64,000 nt of DNA from Chrysomallon squamiferum (GCA_012295275.1 CM022670.1:27119244-27183243); one strand, 5' to 3'. Counted from the first letter of the stretch, positions 49,413-63,389 are shown. The notes: generated by a model not told the origin, from the sequence alone. A program made the numbers and translations.

Positions 49413-52400
49413 TTAATTGATAACATGTCTATTTCTTGCTGATAAGATTGGTGTATTTTCATCATCAGAGTCATCATTTTCTTCTTTAGTCTTAGCAACT
49501 GATTCCTCAACCTCCATAGCACGGCGGGCTTTCTCCTTTCGACTTATGTTAAGAATACCATGCTAGAATGTTAAAGAAGAAGAAATGCCAGAAGGGAAAA
49601 TAATGGTAATAAAAATTCTAAACGAAAAACGTGGCGGTATATAAGAACTTGATTTAATATAGTTACCACAAAAACAATATATTTGTGTTTTGCTTAAAAT
49701 TTATAATCATGATAATCATGTATTTTTTTATTCTTTTTATTAAAGTCAATTTTGATTTAAATTTGATTTCAGGTTTTTTGTTTAAGTTTCAGTAACTGCA
49801 CACTATTTTGTTAAAAATTTGAAAGGTTCAAATAAAAAAATAAAAAACAATTAAGGCATTTTCAATGTCTAATTAAGTAACGCAATGTAAATGCTTAATT
49901 TGATTAAATCATTTCCTTTCATTATTAATAACATAATTCATAATTTAACTGATTCATATTTCTTTTATCTTTATATGTAAATCACCTTCATTTTGTCCTA
50001 CTCACCTTTTTTTTATCATTGATGCTAAGTGCCACAGTTGTTGCTACACATGCTAGAATGTTGGCTAGGAGAAAAATCATCACATATTTCCATCTTTTCA
50101 GAGTTTCATCTTTTGGAAGACTATTTTAAAAAACAAAAGAAAAACAAATACAAAATTTAAAAGAAATAAATAAATGTAAAAAGAAATAAGAATAAAATTA
50201 AAAAACCCTTTTATAACAGAGAAAAGTTTAAAAACATAATATTTTATATAATTTATTAATATTTTTATTATAAATAATAATAAACAAAATTGTATCTGTT
50301 TCAATATCTAAAATGTACTGTATTTGTATGTGTGTGTTTTTATGTATGTACATGAATGTATCTAACCACATATAATATTTTGTTTTATTTTCTTTTGTTT
50401 TGCTATTTTAAAAAAAATATATAAAATATAAAATATTTTATAAAAATTAGAAGAAAAGAACATGAATACATACTGATGATTTTTACCAAGAATTTCTCCT
50501 ACGATCAGATTAGAAATCCCTATTCCAATCATCTGCAGAGATGTTGTTAATCCCATGGCTGTTCCAACAGTAGCTTGTGTTACCACCAGTGGTATGCTTG
50601 GCCATAAGCTAGCCTGAGAAATAAATCACACTACATATTAAATAATATAAACAACTGAATGATTTTTGTTTTTAAGTTTTTAAATTGATACTAGAAGGAG
50701 TGAATATTAAAAAATATCTATTAAATAAATTGTAAAGATTAATGTGCACCTTAAGTATTGGTGAAATATGAATAATAACAACAATATTCTGATGTGGTAA
50801 AAATAATTTCTTAACTAAAGAATAGTTAATGCACAGTAATTATAAAAGTAATTATAATATTCTAGCAATTTCTCATTCTTATGTTTAAAAAAATTTATTT
50901 TCACAAAGGAAAATGTTTAAATACCTAATTAATTTACTCAAAACATCTGTTACATAACTGTCTAGAAAATGAAAGCAACATATCTACAATGTGAAATACA
51001 AAAGCAGTTTTGATTCACTGTATGATTATAAAATCTCTTAAGCCAAAATAAATGTATGGTTATCATTAACATTAAAATCAACCTGTTGTATTTACCCATT
51101 GAAATTTTTTGATTACTTAACTTCTGATCATAATGTTACATAGCAATACTGTGGAAGAATATGTAATATATTCAGATATTCAAAGGCAGAAGTCTTTTTC
51201 TGCTAGCTGAGATTTAAAAATTTTTTCTTACAAAATTAAATCCTGATTATTATCTTACAGCTAGTTTTTCCAGTTGTGAAGGTATCTTATGGCAAAATTG
51301 CCATCAATATCTTGGATTCAAAGGGTTAAAAACTCATATCACACTTGTTAACTGCTATGGATTTGTAATTCATGAAGTACTTACAGCAGCCACTGAATAG
51401 GTAAACCCTAACCAGACTGTGGCTACTACAGGGTACACATAGGAGAATGCCAGGATACCAAATACTGGAATGGACATCAGAGCACAGAGAATGGCTAAAT
51501 ATCCACGTTTTCCAAGCACGTCCTGTAAACAAAATGAGAAACTTGTACATCAAAACTGAACATATTTTCTGAAGATGAGTTAACTAATTTTAGATTATTT
51601 TTTCACTCTTCCTATTTCTTGAGATCAGTTTTTGTTTGTAATAAGGTTGATAAAGAGTTACATGGATACTGAGAGTCTGCACTCTTTTAACTCTTTACAG
51701 TTAGCTGAATGAGAGAGAGTTAACCTAATAAAAGGAAGCATGTACTAGTTTATTTATAAAGTGTACCAAAATGATTTTATAGCTATAAAAACAAAATAAA
51801 TTAAAAACATGAAACATCCAAATGCTAAAATGTACCTCAGTAAATAAATTTATCTGAAGAGCCTACTGTAGTTATTGTCAGTTTTCTGTTAGGCAGATGT
51901 ATTTTAAACTTACTATAAAAGCACCCAGGAATGGAGACAACACTAAGGAGACATCATAGACTGCTCCAACAATGTAAGATGATGTTGTGTCAGAAAATCC
52001 GTATTTCACTTGAATAAATTTACTGAATTTATAGAATAAAAAAGAAGTAATTTGTAGAAAATGAAAAGTGCAGGCATAGGGATTTAAAAGAAAATATTTG
52101 TTTTAAAACCCACCCATGTAACATTATGCAATGTTTTGTAATTGTTTCAGTTTAAGGATTCCTCTTGCAACATATATTTCTACTCATGTGACAGGACATT
52201 TTAGAGTTTCAAACTGAAGTAAAAGTGCACTTGTGGCATTATGAATTGTCTATTTATACTTTCAGGTTACTATTTTACTATTAGAGTGTTCTGTCATCAT
52301 CATTAATAACAAAGTATGGCAATAAAAATAATATTCTTCCAAAATAACTCAAATTGGACCTCACAGCCAACAGCCTAAAAACACTTAACAGATAAACAGA

Positions 52401-55400
52401 TGTCAACAAACCTTGCATCAGCAACAAATGCAAATACTCCATTGTAAAAGAACATGATGGACAACACTACCAACCAGAATGAAAGACTGAAATGTCGAAT
52501 GTCAGAGAATTTCTGCAAAGAAAAAAGAATCAGAAATTTAACTGAGATTAACATAAAATGCTTTAATAATTACAAAAAAACATCCTGAGATAACCAATAT
52601 CAGTAAAACAACTGTTCAAACATTGCTATTTTAACTTTTTTCTAAACTCTTTTATTTTAAAAAGGTTGCTTTAATTTGCAGTATTATTCAGATAAATCTT
52701 TGTTATGAATTAGCAATATTATAGAAATACACACTAGTCTTTTAGATTCAGTTTTTATGTTGGCCTCCTCTCCTAGTTGTTTGACTCCATAAATGTCCAG
52801 AAAGCTGAGAATAATGGCTGACATAAAGCCCAAAGCACAAAGTATTGCACCTGGCATAATAAAGAAAACATTAGAAAACAAAAATAAAGCTAATAAGAAA
52901 AAGTTTATTAAAAAACATATTATTACAATTTTTATAATATTTTCTAATCATAATGACATATGTTTTAATTTATGTATCTTGTGAAAATAAGACACAAAGA
53001 AAGAGTAATTACTGTACATAAATCAATTCGATAATAAAAATATCTGGAAAAAAACTAAAATAATAATAATAATTATTATTATAACAATAATAATGATAAT
53101 AATTACAACTATATTTTACTTTAAGGATAAAAATGTTATTAAATAAAACAAATGCAAATTTTAGAAAAATTGCTCCTCAGTAATTTGGACAACATTCATT
53201 AACATCTGGACTACTTTGAAAAATAATTTTAGTTCAGAAATTGAATTATCTTTTTTTATCATTAGTTACCTGCCCACAATGTCCAGGTGAGACCAAAAGC
53301 ATGAGCAAAACTTTCAGTGAAAAAGAAGTTGAGGACACTTCCAGCACGAGAAAAACATAGAGTGATGCCAAAAGCCATGGCAAGTTCTTTGTTCCGAAAC
53401 CAAAATGCAGTAATTTTGTTCTGGACAACTAAAATAAGAAATAGAAATAAGAAGAAGAAGAAAAAGAAATAGAAAAAAATAATAAAAAATGTCTTTGAAC
53501 AAATAAAAATATATGACATCACCATGTGCTGCCAGATCTTTATAAATTATCTTTCCCTTTCTGCTCTGTTATTTACAAACATGTTCAAAACTAGTGTAAT
53601 ACAAACTGCAGTGTGGTCAAAATATTAAAACCAACTTGTGAGTGATCCATTTCCTGAGCCAAAGATGAGCCTTCCTATCAGCATGAGTGGTAGCATTGCT
53701 GCAGTTCCCTTCAGCATGCATCCTATAGCAAACACACTGGATCCCAGAACACAAAGAAAAGAAAACAGGAACACTCCAACTGAAAATTAAAGTTAAAATA
53801 ACTGCTCAGTGACTATCTGAATAAACTGAATGAATACCTGCAAAATTATACTGCAATATAATTTTTGAAAAGTTATTGACATCTATTTTAATATCAATGA
53901 TCATTAATTATAAGACATAATACTATGGCTTTTAAATAATTAAAATATTTACAAACTGCAAAAAATATAACATAACTAAACTTACTAATTTGGATAGTAG
54001 CAAAGGATCATCTATATTCATATATGTATTTATGTAGTATTATAGTTATAAAACTCTGAGTGAATTGGAAAATCACTAAAGTGAAAACAGCTGACTGTTT
54101 CTTTATCTCATTTAAGTTTTTGAAAAAACACAACTGGAACATCAAGGAGCACTTTCTTACAGGTTAAATCTGTAATAAACAATTTCTCAGTTTCTTGGTT
54201 CATAAAATTTATTTTCTTAAATTCGTAAACAAAAATAATAAGTACTTTTAAAAAAGATTAAAAAAAAAAGTTTGTATGAAAATATATAAATCACAAAGTA
54301 TGTATTGTGTTGAGTAAGGCTTATAGATCAAGTAAAATGTTTTTAATAGAGAGCATTAGCAGATTTTATAGAAAAAAGTAAATGAGTACCTCTATTTCCA
54401 ACTTTGTCAACAAGAAACCCAGCACCAATCACAACAACTGCATTTCTATAATAAAACATTTAAAAAATAATTTTACACAGAATAATAAATATATTGTCAT
54501 ACATGATCACCTGACAAAACCATGTCTTTTTTCTACTGTTATAAATAATGATAATATGAAAATTTTATGAAGCAACAGATGGCTTAAAGTCCATTTGAAG
54601 TAATTTTTGATATATTCATTTATTTCCTGTTGCAATAAAAAAAAATACATTTTCAATAAATGAGTGTGTATATGAGTGTGTGTGCGAGTGTGGTTGTAGG
54701 TGTGTATGTATTTGTGATGTAATAAGTAATTCTAGGCATTTGATAACAAAGTAAGTTAATATATTCTGAAGATGACATTCATCATTCACTGTAAATATGG
54801 AGGTCCTACCAAAAGTGTCATCTGTACAGCAATCATTGTGACAAAAAGCTATTCAAAGACTGTTTTAAAGAAATCTCATATTTTTATAGTATAAGAACCA
54901 CCATTAGTGTGGTGGTAAAATATACTTTAGAAATATCACTATCTGATGCTTTAGTGCAAAGAATTGAACATACTCAATATTTTTTAGAATTATCAAGAAA
55001 AACGAATCTTTCACACAGACATATATTTAGTTTCTTTTAAGCAGACTGCAGATATCTGGTGTCAGTGCCCTTTTGTCTTGTAAAGTTTTTCTTTAAAAAC
55101 ATTGAGAGATCAATTAATTTACGAGTACCATATTTATTAAATTTTGTATATATTATATATCATGCACTACTTTGAAAATTGTTATAAAATGTATTTAATG
55201 AAATGTACATGGAATTAGTATAATTTAAGAACATTCATTAAAAGTATGTAATTTAGATGTAAAGTACAATGAAACCATTCAACCCTAGCACCAAATAAAA
55301 TGTCCAGTTACTAAAAAACAAAGGTTAATAATAATAAAAAAATGAATATAAATTTAACTTTGCATCATGGCATTAATACAATATAATTTAAAAAAATAAA

Positions 55401-56797
55401 TCTCAATTTAAAAATTATTCCATGTAAAGTTTTAATGCATAATGCATTTGAAGTGGATTTAAGTTTATGTTAGATGTCTAAAATTAACTTTTCTTGAAAA
55501 TGTTTTTTTTCCATTACACTTAAAAGTGTTTTAAAATTATGTATCTAAAGGTTCCATTCCTGGATACTATATCCTGTATGTTACAACAATAATAATATAT
55601 ATATGAGGCCAGGTTTGTAAAGCACACAAGTTCAATTTTGAATACATCTTTAATTTCTCTGCCTGTTTCTATAACACCATAGACAATTATAGTATAAAAA
55701 CACTACAGACAATAATATTGTAGTTATGTTGCAGAGAACTGGCCCAAACATCTGCCTCTCTTGCCAGATAATTGGAGGAATTTCCCAAGTACTTTTCATT
55801 TAAACAAGGAGAAATAAACCTGACATGTCAATGGTGTTTTTGTATCTTTAGATACTTTTAGTTCAATCCCTCACAAATATATGAAGGTTCATCTTCTTCA
55901 TTTTCACAGTGCCATTTTTTCTGGATGTAATTTTTTTTCAGGTTTCTTTTTCACTGGTGTAATTTTTTTCCTACACCTATTAATACAGGTATGTTTTTAT
56001 TAACTTAAAGATACGAAGTTGGCAAATAACCTCCAGAGTATTTAGCTTGATGTTTAAATCATATCTGTACTAAATTTAGTTTGAAAAATGTAGAACCAAT
56101 ATTCAAGTAAATATAGTAACTCTGTTTAAAATTTCCATAAGTCACTTTGTTTTGATAACTTATCAGATACTTTTATAGTAATAAACTCTCCTGCAACACA
56201 TAAATGAGAATAAAGAATCATTTTTAACTTACGTCCAGGCATAGATGGCATAAAGCAGGTTGTAGTTGCTTGCCGTCATTCCTAAGCAGTCGGTACAGTT
56301 GTTGCAGTGGGATGTCTTGTTTCCAATAAACACACCATCATCACCAGTCCCATTAGTACAGTTATTAACCTTATAATAAAATTAATAAATTCAAAATACC
56401 AGTATTCTCTTGTTATGCAGTAACATCAAGAAACATCGTATTGGTTACATTTTACATGTAGTGTGATTGGTATATTTTAAAACACATCTACCAGTGCAGT
56501 GAAGTTCATTTGATGACATGTCAGTCCACCTTTTCTGTAAAACAATTTTCAAAACACACTGCAAGTGATTTTTATTTAAATATTTACTTGATCGCCTATT
56601 AAATTCCAGTATAAAATGATTACTGATCATTACTAAAACATTTTCAGTTACAGACATTATCAATATTTCCAAATGATGTCTCCAGAAAATTTGTCTGTGA
56701 AAAATCTATTCAAAAACTAAATCCATGAACAGATTTGGGGTTTATCTCATCTCAGTCAACTAATCTGGTATATCATATTGATTCCAAAAAAAACAAA

Positions 56798-56859
<62 letters not shown>

Positions 56860-56976
56860 TAAACACTTACATCAGTAAACTGGTGTTGAAGAACACTTGG
56901 CATATCAAAACAAAAATATGATCCAAAAGTGAGCATACAGTTGAAAAAAAGAATGAGAAATCGATAACCAACTGAA

Positions 56977-57041
<65 letters not shown>

Positions 57042-57602
57042 TAAACAAACAACAAAATAAATTATGTTTATTATTTAAAATTTAATGAATCAAATATACA
57101 AACACTTAAATCAAAATTTGTACACATTTAGTATTATTTATTTATTTTAAATATTAAAAGCAATATATTTTACCTAGCCATTTTAAGCAAGCCAGCTCAG
57201 TTAAAGTTAAATTTTAATACATTTTTTTTTTGTTTTTATGAATTACGATACTGTCGTAAGATACACTACATTTTGTAAAAGATTTTATTAACCACTATTA
57301 ATTAATTCATTCATTAATCAGCCGATAACAAAGTTTACAGAAGACGCAGATTTAAACTTGGCGCGTGATAGCACTACTAATTAGTATTTTGATCCGCAGT
57401 GTCCTGTACAATGTATATTAATGAGGTGTTAGGTTTAACTATCGTAGTTCTGTTTTAGCCATTGGCAGTTCCAGCAAAGAGTGTTGGAAAGGTTCAGTTA
57501 GTTTATCCAACTAAAAAATAAACCATATACACATACAGAAAAGTACATGACGAAAAACAACAAAATTAAAAACTTACCGCGACGAGCATCTAAACTCGCC
57601 AT
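49413..57602 (-). CDS. MFSD1: MFSD1 lysosomal major-facilitator transporter
   Basis: MFSD1 is a 12-helix lysosomal transporter; the mammalian protein exports dipeptides and works with GLMP. Thirteen exons 5' to 3': 57602-57578, 56971-56871, 56369-56233, 54445-54390, 53779-53636, 53428-53270, 52850-52735, 52512-52412, 52022-51914, 51522-51385, 50613-50474, 50120-50006 and 49562-49413. All join in phase to 496 residues (human 465). Matching blocks include MLTFGSYFCFDMPSVLQ (TM1), GAGFLVDKVGNR (the MFS loop 2-3 signature), LIGRLIFGSGNGSLTIVQNK, TAFWFRNKELAMAFG, FSLSFWLVV and LTTSLQMIGIGISNL. Loop 1 (residues 43-75) is enlarged and carries four sequons. The C-terminal tail is acidic and contains ENTPIL. 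The donor after 53636 (GTTGGT) is weak. The start MASLDARR sits within a CpG-containing 5' end. Confidence 0.95.
56801..56856. repeat. (GT)28 microsatellite next to MFSD1 exon 2
   Basis: 56 bp of pure GT. In the transcript it is (CA)28, starting 14 nt after the 5' splice site of exon 56971-56871. Confidence 0.95.
56977..57038. repeat. (ATA)n microsatellite next to MFSD1 exon 2
   Basis: About 62 bp of ATA repeat. In the transcript it is (UUA)n and runs directly into the UUUUCAG acceptor of exon 2, replacing an ordinary pyrimidine tract. Confidence 0.95.
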
Positions 57603-57720
57603 TTTGAGAGTCACGTGAAATTTGCGATTGTACGCTTTTAATTCGTTCTTTTCCGTATGTTAACGACGTAAACGATACTCTTCTAACACGAGATTGTTTA
57701 TATACCTCTCTACATCAAGA
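57603..57720 (-). promoter_or_regulatory. MFSD1 5' flank with CLEAR-like box
   Basis: GTCACGTGA at 57610-57618 lies within 20 bp upstream of the ATG. It matches nine of ten bases of the CLEAR consensus GTCACGTGAC bound by TFEB-type factors at lysosomal genes. CpG dinucleotides are frequent from 57570 to 57690. The transcription start is not visible. Confidence 0.5.
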
Positions 57721-58799
57721 TTGCATAAAGGAAATGACCTCAGTCTAACGTTTTACTTTGATTTGGTTTAATAAATTATTACATTCGGTTCCAAATATAA
57801 TTTCCATTTATATTATAAACGTATTTTAAATTTATTATTATTATTTTATTTTATTTACTTATATCTGGGCAAGAGAAATAGGTATAATCATGGTACTATA
57901 AGTAGAATAACATAATTATGGTATGTTTCTTTGTATAATTTATCATAAAAATAAACTTTTATTAATGATTTATTATTATTATTAGTAGTAATAATATTAC
58001 ATGTATTGTTATAAAAATAATTAAATATCTAATAGTTTTTATTATTAAGCTTTTTGATTTCATTCTTGCTTTGTTAAAGTTTGTTATTCTTTATAATTCT
58101 GATCAAATATCACTGAGCTACCCATATATATGCAGAACAGTTCTGCATGACGTATTGTGTAAAACATTTTTTTTTTAAAAACGTTTGTTTTAGTTTAAGA
58201 GTGTTAACCAAGTTCAATGAAGAAGAAAGACTATTTAATCATTTGTTTTGGACATTTCAACTCTATTCATTACATATTTGTTTATTTTTAATTTTATTTA
58301 TATTTTTATTCACTATTTTAAGGTTTATGTGTATTGTCAAATCTTTCAAATTTATTTCCATTGTCATAATTGTTTATAAAGTTCAACTTGCACTCCTTAT
58401 CTGACTTTAAATCACCACAAGACAAATTTTACGACCTTTTGCATTTAAACATTATGGTCCATATCCTGAATAACTTTCACTGGTCCAGTTCAGTTATATG
58501 CTGCATCCACTTTGATGGAGAAGATAAGTATGATAAATCTAGTAACCTCATTTTCAAAATCTGTATGTTTTATTCTGCTTTTTCTTTTGTTTTTTATTTC
58601 CTTATCTTTGAAACCTAAAGTAGTGCTTGCAGTTTGTCCATACATGTCATCATAAAATATTAAAGTTTATTTCTAAATAAATCTTCTTCTAGTCCCACTT
58701 CACAGATGTCCATTTCTAACTTAAAAAAAAAAAACATATGTATCCATATATATACTGTTATATAATTGTAACTAGTGGGTTGGTGTTAATCTTAGGCCA

Positions 58800-59051
58800 T
58801 GCCTAGAGCAACATTGCCAGAACATGCTGAACTAATGAGTGCTATTGCAGCATCAGCAGGACAAATCAACATACAACTGACATGAGAAAAGGCATGACAC
58901 AGATTTACTTAGAATGGTATTGGCTAATTTTGTAAGGAGTGACAGCTGTCACAAGAAAGGAATATAAAGCTGTGAAAATGTGTAGGCAGGGAATTCATCA
59001 GATTGTCAAATTTGATGAGGAGAAGTTTGGTAGACAGGATGATGCGCAGGT
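58800..59051 (+). pseudogene. Degraded coding-like remnant
   Basis: The plus strand shows MPRATLPEHAELMSAIAASA, then stops, then in another frame KEYKAVKMCRQGIHQIVKFD up to DDAQ before a GTGATT. Composition is close to coding, but the frame shifts and stops make it look like a decayed retrocopy or transposon fragment. I recognise no family. Confidence 0.25.
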
Positions 59052-60111
59052 GATTATCTGTTTTATGAGATATATACAAACTGTTTAAAATATATGCTTT
59101 GGACTTCTGGTTTTCAAAACACTAAAATATCATTTGTATCATCACTATATATATTAAAATTTCAAAACTCTTTCTGTTCAGTGATCTGAAATATTTTAAT
59201 GTTAAAATGAACAATATCTATTGATTTGCAATGTTCAAACAATTTTTCTACTGCAAGGCAGTTTAAAAAAAAATATGATTTAATTGTTTATTTTTTTTGA
59301 CTTCAGCATATAATAAATATTTGTTTTTATTCTCATGCAGTTCATTTCACGCTACCTGAATCTCAATAAGACGAAAACAAAAAATAATAGTAATAATATA
59401 ATTATTTGCCACAATCAGAAGCTCTGAGAAGAAAAAAGTTAACTATTCATTTCAGTCCAGTCTCCACAATATTTTACTCTGAATTGGTTCTCTCACATTT
59501 TGTTAAGGTTTATTACCATCCTTTTCTTTTTGTTTCTCCATTTTTTATTTTGTTATATTTTATTTCTGTGTACATATGTATGTCAGTGTTTCTTATTTCT
59601 TTTTGTTTTATGTACAGTAATTTTTACATCATTTCAATCATTTTTTCTTTTCATTCTTCAGAGGCTTGTTTTATCTTGTATTTTTTTAATGATTATTTTT
59701 AGTTTTAGCCTTTTTAAAACCTTTTTTTCTTCCCTCATGTTTTTTTTATACATATTTTTTTCTTTTATTTATGATATCTACTTATTTCTTGTATTTCAGT
59801 TTCCTCTCTTCATATTCTTTTGTCTTCATGTATCTTTTTCAGTCTTCTCTCTAACACACATAAAAAATACATTAGACTATTAAATAATTTGTTTTACTCC
59901 ACACCATTATTTTGTTGAGGCTAGTGAGAGCCATAAGTGTCACAGATCTGTAATTTTTATTAAATGAAATAAATATAAACTGTCATTTTTTTTGAAAAAG
60001 AACAAAAAGAAATTATGTTATTTAGATAGTTAATTATATCCACGTGTCTCGAAGATACAGAATCTTCATTAAATAAAGTTAAAAAAAAATAAAACTCCTT
60101 TTCTCTGTTGT

Positions 60112-60180
60112 GCTCAGTGGTAAAAATGATGGTCTGACACATAATTGTGCATAAGGAGCTTCTTGTAGTATCTGCCTGGT
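60112..60180 (+). mobile_element. Decayed tRNA-like SINE head
   Basis: GTGCTCAGTGGTAAAAATG resembles a tRNA box A. An anticodon-arm-like GACACATAATTGTG follows. Box B is not convincing. This resembles tRNA-derived SINE heads rather than a functional tRNA. Confidence 0.3.
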
Positions 60181-63100
60181 TAGTATATTTCAACTATTTT
60201 CAGTTTTATTTAAAGGTTGCTCAATCACAGATGTCACGGTCTCACCAGTGGCTGTTATAGAGAAGACTGAACATATTTCACTTGAATAAATAAATCGGAA
60301 GAATTTCAACAACTATAAGAAGGAATCTTTATTCTAAGGGATTGGTTTGCAATATGTGGGGATGGAGATACTACTAAAGTTTTCCAGCTAGGGGTTATTC
60401 TCATATTTTTATAGATGTAAACTGAATCTTCAAAATATATTTTCAGTTACTAAGTCAAATAATAATATTTTTTACCAAATAACTTTTAACTTTTAATAGG
60501 AAATGTCTTGTGTAAAGATATCAGATAAGTGAAAAATATTTTAGAGTTGTTTCTCTTAAACCATTAAAAACACTTTCTTTTCATAGATTAACTGATGTCA
60601 GTTATTTGATTTATTCATACCCTCTTAAATTTATGAAATATTTTTTAATTTTCTTCTTACATTAACATATTAATCAAGGTTTTAAATATTTACTTTCCAA
60701 AAAAAAAATGATTTAGTTTTTATAGGTAAGGATTAAAGAATGTATGCAATAAATGGAATACATAAGCCAGATGTTTCTAAAGGCTATGTATTGACATTTG
60801 TATTTCCTTTCTTAAATAATAATCTAGCAGAACGTCTTGAAAAAAATATTAATGATTAAATCCAATTCAAGGTTATTTTAAGATTTACCCAAGAATAAAA
60901 CTTAGGATATTATTAGCTGATAAATGTAAGGCATTTTATGACTTCCAGCATCTGGGGGAACCTTGTAAAATAATTATAATAACAGCTTATCTTCATGAGC
61001 AAAAAACACATACACAGCTTTTACAAAAACAACAAAAACTAATATTCTTGGATATTTTAATGTCAAATATTATTATTTCTTTTAATAATAATATATATTT
61101 TTTTGTTATTGGCCATGGAAAATAATTAAGTTAAATAAATGTATTCATGTTTGTATAATATTAATAGGAAATAATCATAACAAAAAGAGAATAAAACAGA
61201 AAATGTAAAAAGTTTTAAATCAAAGTAAAATAAATAGGTCTCATACTTGTAAAAAAATTTAAGTGTGTAAAAAAACATTTCAACAACAAAACATTTCAAG
61301 TATATTACAGTAATAAATATTTGTACAGTGAACCCTTGGCAGATTTCAATAGATCCTTGACAGAATGCTTAACTCAAAAAATATACTCATCATGTTAGGG
61401 GAAATACTTAATTATTTAGTTTGTTAAATACAAAGTAGTACTTTCAACAATGTTTATGCAGGTTTAAATAAACGTTTTTCTCCACAGCTTTTGAAGAATT
61501 TTACCCTTTTCTCTCCATACATTTTGTTGATAGGACACAATCTGTTTCTCTAAATTCAGATCTGGATCAATACTCATTATTTGTTGCTTAACCGATTAAA
61601 TCACAAAATATTTCATCAGATGAAAATATTTTAGTGGCTAAAATCTGAATCTCCCTGCAAGTGACTCTTGTTTTCATGCAGGAAATTTGAAAGCATTGAA
61701 AAAAATATTTACCATTAACATCAATGGATGGTTGCAATTAATATTACTAAAATAAACATGGGATATCCATATATAAATAATTACATTCACCAGACACATA
61801 ATAATTCTTATTTTAAGGTATCAGTTTATAGTTACAGCAGAACAACTTCTACAAAATAAATTAAAATTAAATTACTTTTTTTTCTTTTTAACTGAAATTT
61901 TCTGAATATTTACACTTTGTTTATGCTACATTTAAATTAAATTAATTATACTGCACTCTTCATGGATACTTTTATTAAGTTCTTCTCCATTATCGATGAT
62001 ATTTCAAGGGTCCACTGTAACAAATAATACCTGATTTAATTTTGTACACAGATAAGTGTTAACAACATAAGTAATTAAAAATTAAAAAATAAGTATCTTA
62101 ACCAGATAAAAAAACAAAATGTAAGTAGAAATACATTAAAACTGGTGTAATTAAAATGGATTTAATTAATCAGTGATGACAAATTATTTTCCTCTATAAT
62201 AATTAATGAATTAATCCCATCTAAAATCACTAATGAAATTCCAGAAAAACAATATACATATTATATAAAATGGAAAACACAAAAAAAAACAGGTCTTAAA
62301 GAAAGAATGCATACATTGAAATAGTGCATCAAAATGGTAATTCAAGTTCTTATAATGTATACACAGATATTTCTGAAACAAAAAAATAATAAATTCAGAC
62401 ATTTTTAGAATACAATATTCAAACAAAGTATGTTAAAAAGAAATTAAATATAATTGCTTTCCCACATGGAAAAATGAAAGTAATGGTTCTTTTTGCTATT
62501 ATTATTATTTTTAAATATGTATCAAATTTCTCACCAATGACTCGTCTTAAGTACAAAAATTCTGTGTTCAAATAAACATTCAACAAACATAATGTTTCTG
62601 TACTATAATTAAATTTAATTTTAAATGAGGATGAACACTGATGCAGATAATGGTTGGTTATAGAAATAAAAAGAGCTTTGATTAATTTATTGCTATACAA
62701 TTTGGCACTGTTTAGCACTGGAGACAACAGCAAAAAAAAAAAAAAAAAAAAGTATTATTAACTCAAATTAATTACAAACAAAAACACCACAAAAAACCCA
62801 TTACAAAATACAGGCCCAGTTGTCTAGAGAACAACAAAAAGTATTCTGAGTTATACACCCCATTATCTTAATAATTTGATAATAATTAACCAACAAATTT
62901 AAGGAAGAATAAAAGCTAATCGCCTTTTTTCTTGTCATTTACTTTTTACTGAAGAATTGCATCAGGCAGTCAACACAATATAGCATGTTGTTTTACTATA
63001 CAAAACAGAAAAAAAGTTGTGAGGTATTTTGAATTAAATAACAAGTTTTTAAACGGTCTTTCACTCTGATGAAGATGGCATGTATCTCCTGCCACTTTAC

Positions 63101-63389
63101 ATTCAGCGAATGGCATTTTGCAATGAATAAATACCCATATGTGGTCAGCTAATAGCAACAATCTGATATTAGCGAAGTAAATGGGAGTGGGATGTTTGTT
63201 ATAAAGTGGTTTGATCATGTGTAAAATTGATAAAGATTGATTTTTAATATAAATTTATTAAAACCGGTAAAAAAAAAAAAAAGTAAGAGAAGTTTTTGAA
63301 ACAATATGTGGTTATTCTTTCAGTATGCTCTAAGTATTATCTAAAAAAAGGTATTTGATATTTGTATTGCAAAGAGAAACAAGGTGGTA

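Noticed and set aside
59406-59883. Frames of 98 and 127 codons rich in Phe and Leu that resemble membrane proteins
   Set aside because: They lie in a T-rich tract where TTT and CTT codons avoid stops by composition. There are no splice context, start context or family motifs.
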